A DNA stretch of 64,000 bases. Source: Pasteurella atlantica. GTDB lineage: Bacteria; Pseudomonadota; Gammaproteobacteria; Enterobacterales; Pasteurellaceae. The notes beneath the pieces are model-generated. The model was not told the origin of the DNA. It saw nothing but the letters and a program-made list of their open reading frames with translations, and did not search any database. How positions within the stretch are numbered: position 1 is the first letter of the stretch; each line of letters opens with the position of its first letter. The DNA is taken from the NCBI RefSeq assembly GCF_963693435.1, contig NZ_OY856306.1, positions 992,001 through 1,056,000 on the forward strand, given 5' to 3'. Of this stretch, positions 38,555 through 47,463 are shown in pieces. The translations under genes and the position numbers were made by a program.

Positions 38555-38713
38555 AAAAAGCCCTAATACCTAAAAAAAGAACCTATTTTAATCTGTTCTT
38601 TGAGAAAAATCAGCTTTTCTTAAATAATTCAGGCTTTATCTTTAAAAAAAAACAATTTTTGTTGTAAAATAACAGTGTTTTTAATTTAAATATAAACAAA
38701 ATAGGAGTCCTTT

Positions 38714-39397
38714 ATGGAATTAGTATTTATTCGTCACGGTTTAAGTGAGTGGAACCAATTAAACCTTTTCACTGGTTGGCACGATGTTAATTTAGCTGAA
38801 AAAGGCGTTGAAGAAGCAAAAGAAGCAGGTCGTAAATTAAAAGCAGCAGGCTTTGAATTTGATATCGCGTTTACTTCTGTATTAAAACGTGCAATTAAAA
38901 CCTGTAACTTTGTATTAGAAGAATCTGATCAATTGTTTGTACCACAGATTAAATCTTGGCGTTTAAATGAGCGTCATTATGGTGGTTTACAAGGATTAAA
39001 TAAAAAAGAAGCGGCTGAAGAACACGGTGAAGAGCAAGTTCATATCTGGCGTCGTTCTTACGATACTTTACCACCATTACAAGATCGTAATGACCCAAAT
39101 TCAGCCCATAATGATCGTCGTTATGCACACCTTCCACACGATGTGATCCCTGATGGTGAAAACTTAAAAGTAACCTTAGAGCGTGTACTTCCTTTCTGGG
39201 AAGATCAAATTGCACCTGCAATTATTGCTGGAAAACGTGTTTTAGTGGCTGCACACGGTAATTCATTACGTGCATTAGCAAAACACATTGAAGGTATCTC
39301 TGATGAAGATATTATGGATTTAGAAATCCCGACTGGTCAACCATTGGTTTATACTTTAGATAAAGATTTAAAAGTAGTAAGTAAACGCTACCTTTAA
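38714..39397 (+). CDS. gpmA: 2,3-bisphosphoglycerate-dependent phosphoglycerate mutase
   Basis: Encodes 227 residues, typical of Pasteurellaceae GpmA. It interconverts 3- and 2-phosphoglycerate in glycolysis. The catalytic phospho-His is in [23 protein letters not shown] (residue 8), and the second catalytic His in [21 protein letters not shown] (about residue 181). [16 protein letters not shown] is the substrate-binding segment. The start has TAGGAG eight bases upstream. It is divergent from envC; in E. coli the neighbour of envC is the unrelated cofactor-independent enzyme gpmM. Confidence 0.97.
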   Translation: MELVFIRHGLSEWNQLNLFTGWHDVNLAEKGVEEAKEAGRKLKAAGFEFDIAFTSVLKRAIKTCNFVLEESDQLFVPQIKSWRLNERHYGGLQGLNKKEAAEEHGEEQVHIWRRSYDTLPPLQDRNDPNSAHNDRRYAHLPHDVIPDGENLKVTLERVLPFWEDQIAPAIIAGKRVLVAAHGNSLRALAKHIEGISDEDIMDLEIPTGQPLVYTLDKDLKVVSKRYL

Positions 39398-39403
39398 CTT
39401 TTA

Positions 39404-39595
39404 CCCCCACCCTAACCCTCCCCCGCAAGCGGAGGAGGGAATTTTAATCTTATTAATCATTCCTTCCCCACAAACGGAGGAGGGGATTTTAATCTTATTA
39501 ATCATTCCTTCCCTACAAACGGAGGAGGGGATTTTAATTTTTATTAATTACTTTACATTCCTCCCTCCGCTTGCGGGGGGAGGCTAGGAGGGGGG
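39404..39595. repeat. GC-rich inverted repeat element, copy 1, with 45-bp tandem repeats
   Basis: The ends are CCCCCACCCTAACCCTCCCC (from 39404) and, as reverse complement, GGGGGAGGCTAGGAGGGGGG (to 39595), giving arms of about 32 bp that include CCGCAAGCGGAGG. Inside, a 45-bp unit beginning CGGAGGAGGG is repeated starting at 39430, 39475 and 39520 (third copy partial). The C/G-rich blocks stand out in AT-rich DNA. A shorter relative is at 60582-60688. Confidence 0.85.
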
Positions 39596-39613
39596 AATCC
39601 CAACAAGTAAAAA

Positions 39614-40354
39614 TTAAAGCGTTGCCGCTACCTCATCACTGATCTCACCATTGTGATAAACATTTTGAACATCATCACAATCTTCTAGCATATCAATTAA
39701 ACGTAATAATTTTGGTGCAGTTTCAGCGTCTAAATCCACTGAGGTTGAAGGGATCATCGTCACTTCCGCAGATTCTATTTTAAAGCCAGCTTTTTCAATT
39801 TCATCTTTTACTGAGCTTACGTCTTCCCACGCTGTATAGATTTCAAAAGAGCCATCGTCTTGTGACTGAATATCGTCAGCCCCCGCTTCAATTGCTGCTT
39901 CGGTTAAACTATCTTCATCTGCTTCTGCAATTAAAATTAAGCCTTGTTTAGTAAATAAATAACCTACTGAACCTTCCGTTCCTAAGCTACCACCACATTT
40001 TGTAAAACTTGGACGCACTTGTGAAATGGTACGATTTGCATTATCACTTAAACACTCAACCATCACCGCAACACCGCCAGCACCGTAACCTTCATAGATT
40101 TTGGTTTCCATATTCGTGTCATCACCACCACCGACACCACGCTCAATCGCACGGTTGATCGTATCACGTGTCATATTACTTGATAATGCTTTATCCACTG
40201 CCGCACGCAAACGAGGATTGGCAGCAGGATCGCCCCCCCCTATTTTTGCTGCTGTTACTAATTCACGAATTAATTTTGTAAAAATTTTACCACGTTGTGC
40301 ATCTTGTGCTGCTTTGCGGTGTTTGATGTTAGCCCACTTACTATGACCTGCCAT
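39614..40354 (-). CDS. yebC: YebC/PmpR-family regulatory protein
   Basis: Encodes 246 residues, the usual length. The N-terminus [19 protein letters not shown] and [23 protein letters not shown] are signatures of the family, whose members have been described as transcription regulators and, in some species, as factors easing ribosome stalling. No membrane segment. It lies 19 bases downstream of nudB on the minus strand, forming a probable operon rdgC-nudB-yebC. The stop lies next to the GC-rich repeat. Confidence 0.96.
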   Translation of the reverse strand: MAGHSKWANIKHRKAAQDAQRGKIFTKLIRELVTAAKIGGGDPAANPRLRAAVDKALSSNMTRDTINRAIERGVGGGDDTNMETKIYEGYGAGGVAVMVECLSDNANRTISQVRPSFTKCGGSLGTEGSVGYLFTKQGLILIAEADEDSLTEAAIEAGADDIQSQDDGSFEIYTAWEDVSSVKDEIEKAGFKIESAEVTMIPSTSVDLDAETAPKLLRLIDMLEDCDDVQNVYHNGEISDEVAATL

Positions 40355-40373
40355 AAATTTTCCTTTTTTTAAT

Positions 40374-40817
40374 TTAATTACTTTGATTTAAAAATTGCTG
40401 TATCGCCTGTGCATTATTCGGCGATTTGGTTAATTGTATTGCATCATTCATATTTAGCCACTGAAAAGCCAAATGTTCGGTTAATGCTGGCTCAATTTCT
40501 TGTTCAAGTGCCAATAAAAACCAATGTTCGGTACAATGCGTTACATCTGGGGCATATTTATAACGGAATTGAGGAAAAATCTCAAATTTTATACTCTTTT
40601 TTGTGTCATAAAGTGATAAATTTTGAGCAATAATATCAATTCCTGTTTCTTCTTTGACTTCTCTTAATGCTGTTTGAAAAGGTTCTTCACCCTTTTCAAT
40701 CGTGCCTGTTACTGATTGCCAAAAAGTAGGATCATCTTGGCGTTGTAACATTAATACTCGATTAGTCGTTGTTGCATAAATAACCACAAGAACAGACTGA
40801 TTATTTTTATATGCCAT
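40374..40817 (-). CDS. nudB: Dihydroneopterin triphosphate diphosphatase
   Basis: Encodes 147 residues of the Nudix family. The Nudix box [23 protein letters not shown] (about 37-59) has the full GX5EX7REUXEEXGU pattern. NudB removes pyrophosphate from dihydroneopterin triphosphate early in folate synthesis. The assignment rests on the start [14 protein letters not shown], the length and proximity to yebC as in related genomes. Its start codon overlaps the rdgC stop by one base. Confidence 0.88.
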   Translation of the reverse strand: MAYKNNQSVLVVIYATTTNRVLMLQRQDDPTFWQSVTGTIEKGEEPFQTALREVKEETGIDIIAQNLSLYDTKKSIKFEIFPQFRYKYAPDVTHCTEHWFLLALEQEIEPALTEHLAFQWLNMNDAIQLTKSPNNAQAIQQFLNQSN

Positions 40818-41725
40818 TATAAACGCTCTTTAATGCCACCAAATTCTTCAATTAAATTTTGAGTAAATTGCTTTAACTCACCTGTCATCAACACAAAATC
40901 AGCATCAAAACGTTGTGCTATATCTTCTTTTAAAATATCATCATTTTTTTCTTTGATGTCATCGGCATATTTTACACGAGAAAGGGTCGCATCATCATTG
41001 AGTACAAAAGAAAAATGTTCTTCCCATTCCAATGCTAATTTGGTGACATATTTGCCTGCAGTTAAATGTAAACCAATCTCTTCAGTTTCTAAATCTTGGC
41101 GTTTACAACGAATAACACTTTCAGTATCAAAGGATTTTAACTCTGCTTCTTCTAACAACGTGAGCCAATTTGGTGTATGTCCTTTCGCAACCCAATTTGT
41201 CATTACTTCACTAGGTTGTAAAGTAAACGAGATTGGCACAACGGGTAAAGAACCTAGGGTTTTGCGTAATAATGCTAAGGTATCTTCCGCACGCTTACTT
41301 GAAGCACTATCCACGTAAACTAATTGGGTTTCTAAATCTAACCAAATTGCCGTATGTTGATGTTTACTAAATGCACGAGGTAATAACATTGCGACTACAT
41401 CATCTTTAATTGCTTGTTTCTCTGTTTTTTTCAATTTACGGTTTTCTTTTTCTTCCAACACAGCAATGCGTTCTTCCATTTCTGCTTTAATTACAGGAGC
41501 TGGTAAGATTTTCTCTTCTTTATGTGAAACTAATAAAAATTGCTTTTGTAAATTGAAATGCAACAAATCACTGGTAACTAATGGCGTTCCCCAGCCAAAT
41601 TTACTCATCTCACTTTGCGAACAAGGGTGATATTTATTTGTCTGCAGTTTTGTTTCCAACTCATCACTGTTTATTTCAAGCGGTGAGGTTAAACGATAAA
41701 TCATCACATTTTTAAACCAATACAT
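40817..41725 (-). CDS. rdgC: Recombination-associated protein RdgC
   Basis: Encodes 302 residues, as in E. coli. RdgC is a ring-shaped DNA-binding protein of the nucleoid that limits RecA function. The N-terminus MYWFKNVMIYRLTSP and the segment FGWGTPLVTSDLLHF (about 43-57) are diagnostic, as is the C-terminal DADFVLMTGELKQFTQNLIEEFGG. It is the first gene of the set rdgC-nudB-yebC and is divergent from licA. Confidence 0.95.
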   Translation of the reverse strand: MYWFKNVMIYRLTSPLEINSDELETKLQTNKYHPCSQSEMSKFGWGTPLVTSDLLHFNLQKQFLLVSHKEEKILPAPVIKAEMEERIAVLEEKENRKLKKTEKQAIKDDVVAMLLPRAFSKHQHTAIWLDLETQLVYVDSASSKRAEDTLALLRKTLGSLPVVPISFTLQPSEVMTNWVAKGHTPNWLTLLEEAELKSFDTESVIRCKRQDLETEEIGLHLTAGKYVTKLALEWEEHFSFVLNDDATLSRVKYADDIKEKNDDILKEDIAQRFDADFVLMTGELKQFTQNLIEEFGGIKERL

Positions 41726-41897
41726 TTTTATTCCTTGAGGTTATCTTTTTATGGGATATATAGTAACAAAGTTAGTGAAATAACGCATAAAAAATTTATA
41801 TTATTATGGTTATATAATTAAAAATATCTATGTTATACTGCTTGATTGTATCAGAAGGATTATCTGATTTTTTATTTCAAAAAAACATTATAATTAT

Positions 41898-42785
41898 ATG
41901 GATAAAATTATAAGAATAGTACAAGGATGTTTGTCTCTACCACTATCGTCAATAAAAAACATTTCCTTTTTAGGAGGAATGACAAACCAAAATTATCTAG
42001 TTTGCACAAAAAACAAACTAAATTATGTACTTCGTGTCCCTGGGGCTATGACAGAAAGACTTATTGAACGAGATTATGAATCTGTTAATAGTTTATTAAT
42101 GTCAGAACAACAATTTAATGTTGAAACCTGCTTTATTGATGCTAATTCAGGTATTAAAATTACTAAATATTTATCAAATAGCACAGCATTAGATCATTCA
42201 ACAATTAAAGCATATTCTAATTTAGAACTTATTGCCAAAACTTTAAAAAAATTGCATTGTAGCACTGTGATATTTGCTAATGAATTCAATGTTTTTAATG
42301 AATTGGATAAATATGTCGGGTTATTAAAAAATAAGCACTCATTTTATGAATATAGTAAAGATATTCCTGATTTACTTTTATTTTTGAAGTCTATTAGTTC
42401 TTACTTAACTAATAACAAAGTACTGGTGCCTTGTCATAATGATCTTGTGCCTGAAAATATTTTACTTAAACAACAATCCGTTTATTTTATTGATTGGGAA
42501 TATTCAGGAATGAATGATCCTATGTTTGATATTGCTGCTTTTTTACTTGAATCAAAATTAAATGAAGAAGAGCAAGCCTTTTTCTTACACCACTACTTTG
42601 ATGGAAAAGAAGATGATGAGTTATTGAAAAAAATTCATTTATATCAATTTACACAAGATATTTTATGGTTTATTTGGACGTTAGTAAAAGAAGAAAATAA
42701 TGAATTTTTTGATGATTATGGACAAATCAGAATTGAGAGAGCCATTCAATTTATGAAAAACTGGAAAGAGCGAGAAAATAATTAA
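41898..42785 (+). CDS. licA: Choline kinase LicA
   Basis: Encodes 295 residues. LicA phosphorylates choline for later transfer onto surface glycan. The APH/choline-kinase fold shows FLGGMTNQNYLV (nucleotide loop, about 24-35), VPCHNDLVPENILL (catalytic loop, about 178-191) and FIDWEYSGMNDPMFDIAAF (metal site). Unlike H. influenzae licA there is no CAAT repeat tract in the 5' part or upstream, so repeat-driven phase variation is not evident. No strong Shine-Dalgarno sequence precedes ATG 41898. A TATACT box lies at 41834-41839. It overlaps licB by one base. Confidence 0.93.
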   Translation: MDKIIRIVQGCLSLPLSSIKNISFLGGMTNQNYLVCTKNKLNYVLRVPGAMTERLIERDYESVNSLLMSEQQFNVETCFIDANSGIKITKYLSNSTALDHSTIKAYSNLELIAKTLKKLHCSTVIFANEFNVFNELDKYVGLLKNKHSFYEYSKDIPDLLLFLKSISSYLTNNKVLVPCHNDLVPENILLKQQSVYFIDWEYSGMNDPMFDIAAFLLESKLNEEEQAFFLHHYFDGKEDDELLKKIHLYQFTQDILWFIWTLVKEENNEFFDDYGQIRIERAIQFMKNWKERENN

Positions 42786-43699
42786 TGGTAAAATATAAAG
42801 GTTATATATTTGGACTATTATCAGGCTTGCTCTGGAGTGTAACTGGGATTCTATATGAAGTATTAAATAAAGATTATCCCTTTGTTGCTTCTTTAGTGAT
42901 TATATTATCTCTGCTTTTTTTAATTGAAAGTGGTTCTTTACTATTAGCGGGGTTGCTTTGCTATAAAAAAGTACCGCAACACCGTAAATTAATAACGCAT
43001 AAACAAGTGAGTATACTAGCAGTAATTGCTGGCTTAATCGGTGGTCCAATTGGAATGTTTTGCTACTTACAAGCAATTAGTTATATTGGTGTGGGCTATG
43101 CAGCCCCTATTTCATCTCTTTATCCTGTATTTGGGGCATTATTATCTTTTCTATTTTTAAAAGAGCGTATGACAAAGTGGGGAATTATCGGTTTTAGTAT
43201 AGCGATATTTTGCACACTTTTATTAAGCCTTGATTTGAGTTCTTCACAAATTTTATTATTCGGCGTAGGGCTTGCCTTTATTAGTGCATTAAGTTGGGGA
43301 GCAGAGATTGTGCTTTCATCTTATGTAATGCAGTTTTTACCCTCTACTGTTGTGTATTTTTTTAGACAGCTAGGGGCGAGTTTAGGTTATTTGTTTTTGT
43401 TGTTCTTTTTTGAATTAGATACCGCCACACTGTTTAAATCCTTTACAGAGTCTCATTTTGTTTTTCTGTTATGTCTTATATTTGCTTCTTCAATGCTCTC
43501 TTATTTGCTTTATTATCAAGCCATTTATTTGATTAAACCAATTAGAGCAATGATGTTAAATATCACTTATGGATTTTGGATTGTGTTACTAAGTGTGATA
43601 TTGGGAAGAACAGAAATGAATATATCAATAGTACTGCTCACAATAGGAGTTGTTGTAGGTACAACTATTACCCTCAAAGATAAGCGAGAAAAATTATGA
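42785..43699 (+). CDS. licB: Choline permease LicB
   Basis: Encodes 304 residues with about ten hydrophobic helices in two EamA repeats (GYIFGLLSGLLWSVTGILYEVLN at the start, ISALSWGAEIVLSSYVMQFLP in the second half). Within a lic1 operon this DMT-type transporter is the choline importer that feeds LicA. Membership of the operon carries the assignment: it overlaps licA by one base and licC by four. Confidence 0.92.
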   Translation: MVKYKGYIFGLLSGLLWSVTGILYEVLNKDYPFVASLVIILSLLFLIESGSLLLAGLLCYKKVPQHRKLITHKQVSILAVIAGLIGGPIGMFCYLQAISYIGVGYAAPISSLYPVFGALLSFLFLKERMTKWGIIGFSIAIFCTLLLSLDLSSSQILLFGVGLAFISALSWGAEIVLSSYVMQFLPSTVVYFFRQLGASLGYLFLLFFFELDTATLFKSFTESHFVFLLCLIFASSMLSYLLYYQAIYLIKPIRAMMLNITYGFWIVLLSVILGRTEMNISIVLLTIGVVVGTTITLKDKREKL

Positions 43700-44403
43700 A
43701 TGCGATTATATTAGCAGCAGGATTAGGCAGTCGCTTTAAAGATATTACACAAAAAACACATAAAGCACTGTTACCTATCAATGGTATTCCTAATATTGAA
43801 AGAACGATTATATATCTACACGAAGCAGGAATTACGGATATTTATATTGTTACAGGACATCTTGCAGAGCAATTTAGTTATTTATCCGATAAATATGGTT
43901 GCCACTTGTTAAAAAATGATAAATACCGTGAATATAATAATATTTACTCTTTTTATCAGGCAATGAATTATTTTAATAATAGCTATGTGATCGATTCCGA
44001 TGTTGTGTTATTTAAAAATATCTTTAAAAAACAACGAGAGCAAAGTTGTTATTTTGTAATAGAACGCCCTAATCGTAGTGATAAAGAATGGGTGCCAGTA
44101 TTATCATCAAACAAGGTGAGACAAATTAAAGTAACCAACGAGTGCGAACCAAGTTTACTCGGTATTTCTTATTGGGCAAAACCTGATTGTGACAAAATAA
44201 AGGACGAGTTTATGAATTATCTTGAAAAAGATACCTTATTAAACCCTAAACTTTATTGGGATAACATTCCAATGGAAATAATTCAAGAACTCAATGTCAC
44301 TACTGAGCAAATACCGTTATCAGAAGGATATGAAATGGATAATTTAATTCAATATAATTTTATTTTGAATAATTTAGTAGGAAAAAAGAATGAAAAAAAT
44401 TAA
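43696..44403 (+). CDS. licC: CTP:phosphocholine cytidylyltransferase LicC
   Basis: Encodes 235 residues of the nucleotidyltransferase family. The nucleotide-binding N-terminus is AIILAAGLGSRFKDITQKTHKALLPI; Asp pairs for metal are in YVIDSDVVLFKN (about 96-107). It makes CDP-choline for LicD. Overlaps licB by four bases (ATGA) and licD by 14 bases, so the operon was built as a coupled unit. Confidence 0.94.
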   Translation: MNAIILAAGLGSRFKDITQKTHKALLPINGIPNIERTIIYLHEAGITDIYIVTGHLAEQFSYLSDKYGCHLLKNDKYREYNNIYSFYQAMNYFNNSYVIDSDVVLFKNIFKKQREQSCYFVIERPNRSDKEWVPVLSSNKVRQIKVTNECEPSLLGISYWAKPDCDKIKDEFMNYLEKDTLLNPKLYWDNIPMEIIQELNVTTEQIPLSEGYEMDNLIQYNFILNNLVGKKNEKN

Positions 44404-44464
44404 TTTAAGAGAGCATCAACTCATTGCATTAGATATATTGAAATATTTTGATATATCTAAAGTA

Positions 44465-45046
44465 TTATAATTTGACATAGTTAAAATATTCCTGAAATAA
44501 AAAGTCAATATCATCACATCTTAACTTCTTCCTAATAGACTTGGCTTGAGCCCACTTTTTTTCAATGGGATTCAAGTCAGGACTATAAGGTGGAAGAAAT
44601 TCTAAAATTATACCTTTATCTTGGATAGCTGTTATCATATCCTGACGTTTATGAAACGTCGCATTATCCATCACTAAAACAGAATCAGGTTTCACTTTAG
44701 GTAATAAATCCTGTTTTAGCCAAGCATAAAACGTGTCTGAATTAATATTGCCTTCAAATAAGGATACCGTTAGAAAAGTAAAACCTATAATTGCACCAAT
44801 CACATTAATTCGCCCTTTTGCATGCCAATCTTGATGTCCATAACATCGCTGTCCTTTCCTACAATAGCCATGTGTTCTAGGCATATCTTTTGCAAAGCCA
44901 CTTTCATCTAAGTAAATAATTGTTTTTCCTTGCTTAGAAAAATCATTCATTTTTTCCTGAAATTTGATACGAGCATCTTCGTTTGCTTTGGGATGTTTTA
45001 GTGTTTTTTTTATAGCTAATACCCAATCGTTTAAGGGCAAAACCAA
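44465..45046 (-). CDS. IS630 transposase, catalytic (DDE_3) part
   Basis: Encodes 193 residues with the complete DDE triad: Asp47 in IIYLDESGF, Asp127 in VLVMDNATFH and Glu162 in LPPYSPDLNPIEKKWAQAK. The residues before about 12 overlap the N-terminal frame. It could be translated on its own from ATG 45046, but an active transposase would need the N-terminal part by frameshifting at the A8 tract. Confidence 0.88.
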   Translation of the reverse strand: MVLPLNDWVLAIKKTLKHPKANEDARIKFQEKMNDFSKQGKTIIYLDESGFAKDMPRTHGYCRKGQRCYGHQDWHAKGRINVIGAIIGFTFLTVSLFEGNINSDTFYAWLKQDLLPKVKPDSVLVMDNATFHKRQDMITAIQDKGIILEFLPPYSPDLNPIEKKWAQAKSIRKKLRCDDIDFLFQEYFNYVKL

Positions 45047-45305
45047 TTGCCCTTTGAGTTACACCAAAACGTTCCGCTCTTTCATACTGATAAGCATCAG
45101 GATATAACTCAACATCTTTGAGTAATGCGTCCATATCAATCTTTGTTGCAGGCTTATTACGAGTTGTACAAGGCTCAATTTTCTTTTTCCAACGGAACAA
45201 CGTTCTGATACCAATATTAAAATATTGACTTGTTTCTTCAAAGGTTAAACCTTTCTTCGCCTTTATTTCAAATACTTTTCGGCGGAAATCTAATGAATAG
45301 CTCAT
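44943..45305 (-). CDS. IS630 transposase, N-terminal (helix-turn-helix) part
   Basis: Encodes 120 residues. MSYSLDFRRKVFEIKAKKGLTFEETSQYFNIGIRTLFRWKKK is the DNA-binding helix-turn-helix that starts IS630 transposases, followed by a second helical module (ERFGVTQRAIGFALKRLGISY). The frame departs from the catalytic frame at a run of eight A on the coding strand (T run at 45004-45011). One A fewer would fuse it to the catalytic part, so either slippage or a homopolymer mutation is involved. Confidence 0.85.
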   Translation of the reverse strand: MSYSLDFRRKVFEIKAKKGLTFEETSQYFNIGIRTLFRWKKKIEPCTTRNKPATKIDMDALLKDVELYPDAYQYERAERFGVTQRAIGFALKRLGISYKKNTKTSQSKRRCSYQISGKNE

Positions 45306-46153
45306 ATTTTATACCTTAAATAGTTGGTAGTTTATATTATGCCATATAATTTTACTTTTGCTATATGGTTTGTAGAGAGAATAATATTACCTATTCTTTA
45401 GCTGGAGGAACCTTAATAGGTGCAATTCGTCATAACGGTTTTATTCCTTGGGATGACGATATTGATGTTTATATGTGTCGTGATGAATATCAAAAGTTTG
45501 TGGATATTTGGCAAAGTCAAAATGACCATAAACAGTATAGTATTTCTCTTGCGGAAGATATTGAGGGCCAATTTTGTGGAGAAATGACTAAAATTTTTGA
45601 TGAAAACACCCTCTTAGTTGATCCTAAAGGTAGAAAATCAGGTATTTTCATTGATATTTTCATTTACGATGCTGTACCAAATAATCCAGATATTCTTTAC
45701 AAAATGATGAAAAAGCACAGACGCCTTAAATTACGGTTTTCTTCTTGTAAAAAAAGGTGGAAAAGAGCAAAAGAGGGATCTATAAGCGGTAAGATCTTTT
45801 CAACTTTATCCCATTATTTGTTTAATAAAATGACAGAAAATTTAACTCTGTTTCAAAAAACCTATCCTATTGAAAAAGCTGAATATATCGGTTTAGTGCT
45901 ATCTGATTATGGTGGTTGGAAAAAATCTTATATGCCGAAAAACTATTTTGATGATGTAATTTATGTTGACTTTGAGGGTAAGAAATACCCTGTAATGAAA
46001 GGGTACCACGAACATTTAACAATGTATTATGGCGATTATATGACCCTTCCTCCAGAGGAAGAACAGAAGCCTCATCACACAACGGAAGTTTATATTTTAG
46101 AAAAATAAAAAATGAAAATTTGCTCTCAAATTCACATTCTTCACAAATTATAG

Positions 46154-46183
46154 TTGCAAAATTGTACTCTTTCTTTGCATAAT
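46154..46183 (+). promoter_or_regulatory. Putative promoter of the surface lipoprotein gene
   Basis: TTGCAA (46154-46159), 18 bases, CATAAT (46178-46183), 35 bases before the ATG, which also has a strong SD AAAAGGAG. No Fur-like operator was recognised. Confidence 0.45.
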
Positions 46184-46218
46184 ACGGTTGGTCTTAGATT
46201 AATTAAAAGGAGATTATT

Positions 46219-47046
46219 ATGCAAAAAATACTTTGGGTCATTGGTGTTTCAGCGGTATTAACTGCTTGTGGTAGTGGTGGTTCTAGTTCTCATTCCAACA
46301 TTAACTCTAGTTCTAATTCTAGTCCTATTAATACAACCAAAATAGCAGGTGTTCTTGTCGCAAAAGATGATACCAACCCTATTCCTAAGAAAGATCCAGA
46401 TACTGGCAGGGAATATAATGACTATGAGTTTAAAATGAAACGTATTACAAATGATCAAGACATCAACACTATTCAAATCAACACGGTCAATGTTAAGCTG
46501 TTACCTGATGGATATAATAAACAAGAAAACTACGAAACAAAAAGAAGATTTCTTAATGAAAAAGCCCCAGGAAGACCAGAAGTAGGGAAAGTTTTACAAA
46601 AAGTAGTCAGTGGTTTAGCTTATAAATATGTTCGTTTTGGTATTAATGATGATTATGACCCTTATTTGGGTAAACCTCAAAAAATACCACATACTTTTGG
46701 TATTTTTGTTCAAGGTTATGTGACTAATAATATGCCAAAAACAGGAACTGTAACCTATATTGGTGATGCTTACGGAGCAAGTCGAGAATTTGCTAGAGGT
46801 AAAAGTAATATTGAGGTAAATTTTGGTAATAAAACCCTAAAAGGGACTCTTTCCGAATGGCAAGATTATGATTTTATAGCAGAAAAGACACCAGTAATGA
46901 TCTTTAATGCTAAAATCACAGGAAATCAATTTGAAGGTAAGAATGTAAAAGGAAACTTCTTTGGAAATAAAGCAGCTGAGATAGGTGGCGTTTATTATGA
47001 TCCAACGCGTATGGAAGGAGCAGTGTTTGGTGCTAAAAAACAATAA
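46219..47046 (+). CDS. TbpB-like surface lipoprotein
   Basis: Encodes 275 residues. A lipoprotein signal peptide ends in the lipobox LTACG (Cys17), followed by a Gly/Ser/Asn linker (18-40). The rest is beta-strand rich, and the C-terminus GNFFGNKAAEIGGVYYDP then EGAVFGAKKQ matches the closing beta-barrel motif of transferrin-binding protein B and related Slam-dependent lipoproteins (GxFxGxxAxEIGGxF...GxFxGxK). Only one barrel is present, so it is closer to fHbp-size proteins than to TbpB. The ligand is unknown. No Slam or TonB receptor gene is adjacent. Confidence 0.75.
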   Translation: MQKILWVIGVSAVLTACGSGGSSSHSNINSSSNSSPINTTKIAGVLVAKDDTNPIPKKDPDTGREYNDYEFKMKRITNDQDINTIQINTVNVKLLPDGYNKQENYETKRRFLNEKAPGRPEVGKVLQKVVSGLAYKYVRFGINDDYDPYLGKPQKIPHTFGIFVQGYVTNNMPKTGTVTYIGDAYGASREFARGKSNIEVNFGNKTLKGTLSEWQDYDFIAEKTPVMIFNAKITGNQFEGKNVKGNFFGNKAAEIGGVYYDPTRMEGAVFGAKKQ

Positions 47047-47064
47047 AAGTAAGCGGGTCGTTAT

Positions 47065-47463
47065 TTAGCGAAATGGCAGATATTCAATAAAAGTAACTTG
47101 TTCATTAGATTGTAAATAATACTCTCTAAATTTATCAAGTACCGAATAATCATTATTATTGATGACCCCTGCAATAACTTCACTAAAAAGACAACTTTTT
47201 ATAACAACCCCTAAAAAATCGATATTTTCAGTGTCTTTAACTAACTGATAGACATCAATTTTTATTTTTCCTGCTTTAAAGAAATCGTTTATATAACTAA
47301 ATTCACAATAACTCCCAATATTAGTAATTAATGGTAAAATAGCTTTCTTATCACCTTTTTTATAGGCTTCCATTATTTTAATTACTTCATCTAATGAAAA
47401 AGGAAAATTTATTACTTCAATACACTCTTCGTATATTTTTATCATTTTTTTACTTATTTTCAT
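47065..47463 (-). CDS. Uncharacterised 132-residue protein
   Basis: Not recognised. It is soluble, acidic and mostly helical, with no signal peptide. SLDEVIKIMEAYKKGDKKAILPLITNIGSY near the N-terminus has the feel of small immunity proteins of contact-dependent or polymorphic toxins, but no motif decides this and no toxin gene is near. It is convergent with the lipoprotein gene, 18 bases apart, and its codon use is AT-rich like its neighbours. Confidence 0.6.
   Translation of the reverse strand: MKISKKMIKIYEECIEVINFPFSLDEVIKIMEAYKKGDKKAILPLITNIGSYCEFSYINDFFKAGKIKIDVYQLVKDTENIDFLGVVIKSCLFSEVIAGVINNNDYSVLDKFREYYLQSNEQVTFIEYLPFR

Larger units (their letters stand above)
44454..45363 (-). mobile_element. 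IS630-family insertion sequence in licD (910 bp)
   Basis: The ends are imperfect inverted repeats of about 28 bp: left TATCTAAAGTATTATAATTT..., right (reverse complement) TAGCAAAAGTAAAATTATAT.... A TA target duplication is seen at 44452-44453 and 45364-45365, typical of IS630/Tc1 elements. The two transposase frames are on the minus strand, opposite to the lic genes. The clean ends and restorable host frame indicate a recent insertion. No second copy is in the window. Confidence 0.9.
44390..46108 (+). pseudogene. licD: LicD phosphocholine transferase gene split by an IS element
   Basis: The first 21 codons (44390-44452, MKKINLREHQLIALDILKYFD) are separated from the remaining 247 codons (45365-46108, MVCRENNITYSLAGG...) by the IS at 44454-45363. 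Removing the IS and one TA joins ...KYFD to MVCREN... in frame and gives 268 residues, the usual LicD length. The catalytic core GGTLIGAIRHNGFIPWDDDIDVYM is intact in the 3' part. An ATG at 45365 formed at the junction could restart translation of a protein lacking only 21 residues. LicD moves phosphocholine from CDP-choline to surface glycan; activity here is uncertain. Confidence 0.9.

Noticed and set aside
39404-39595. CRISPR array from the three 45-bp periodic units
   Set aside because: The units are direct tandem copies with no unique spacers, and no cas genes are present.
40101-40346. Plus-strand open frame opposite yebC
   Set aside because: Shadow of a conserved gene on the other strand.
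41898-42785. licA as a phase-variable gene by simple-sequence repeats
   Set aside because: No tetranucleotide or other microsatellite tract is present in the gene or its leader.
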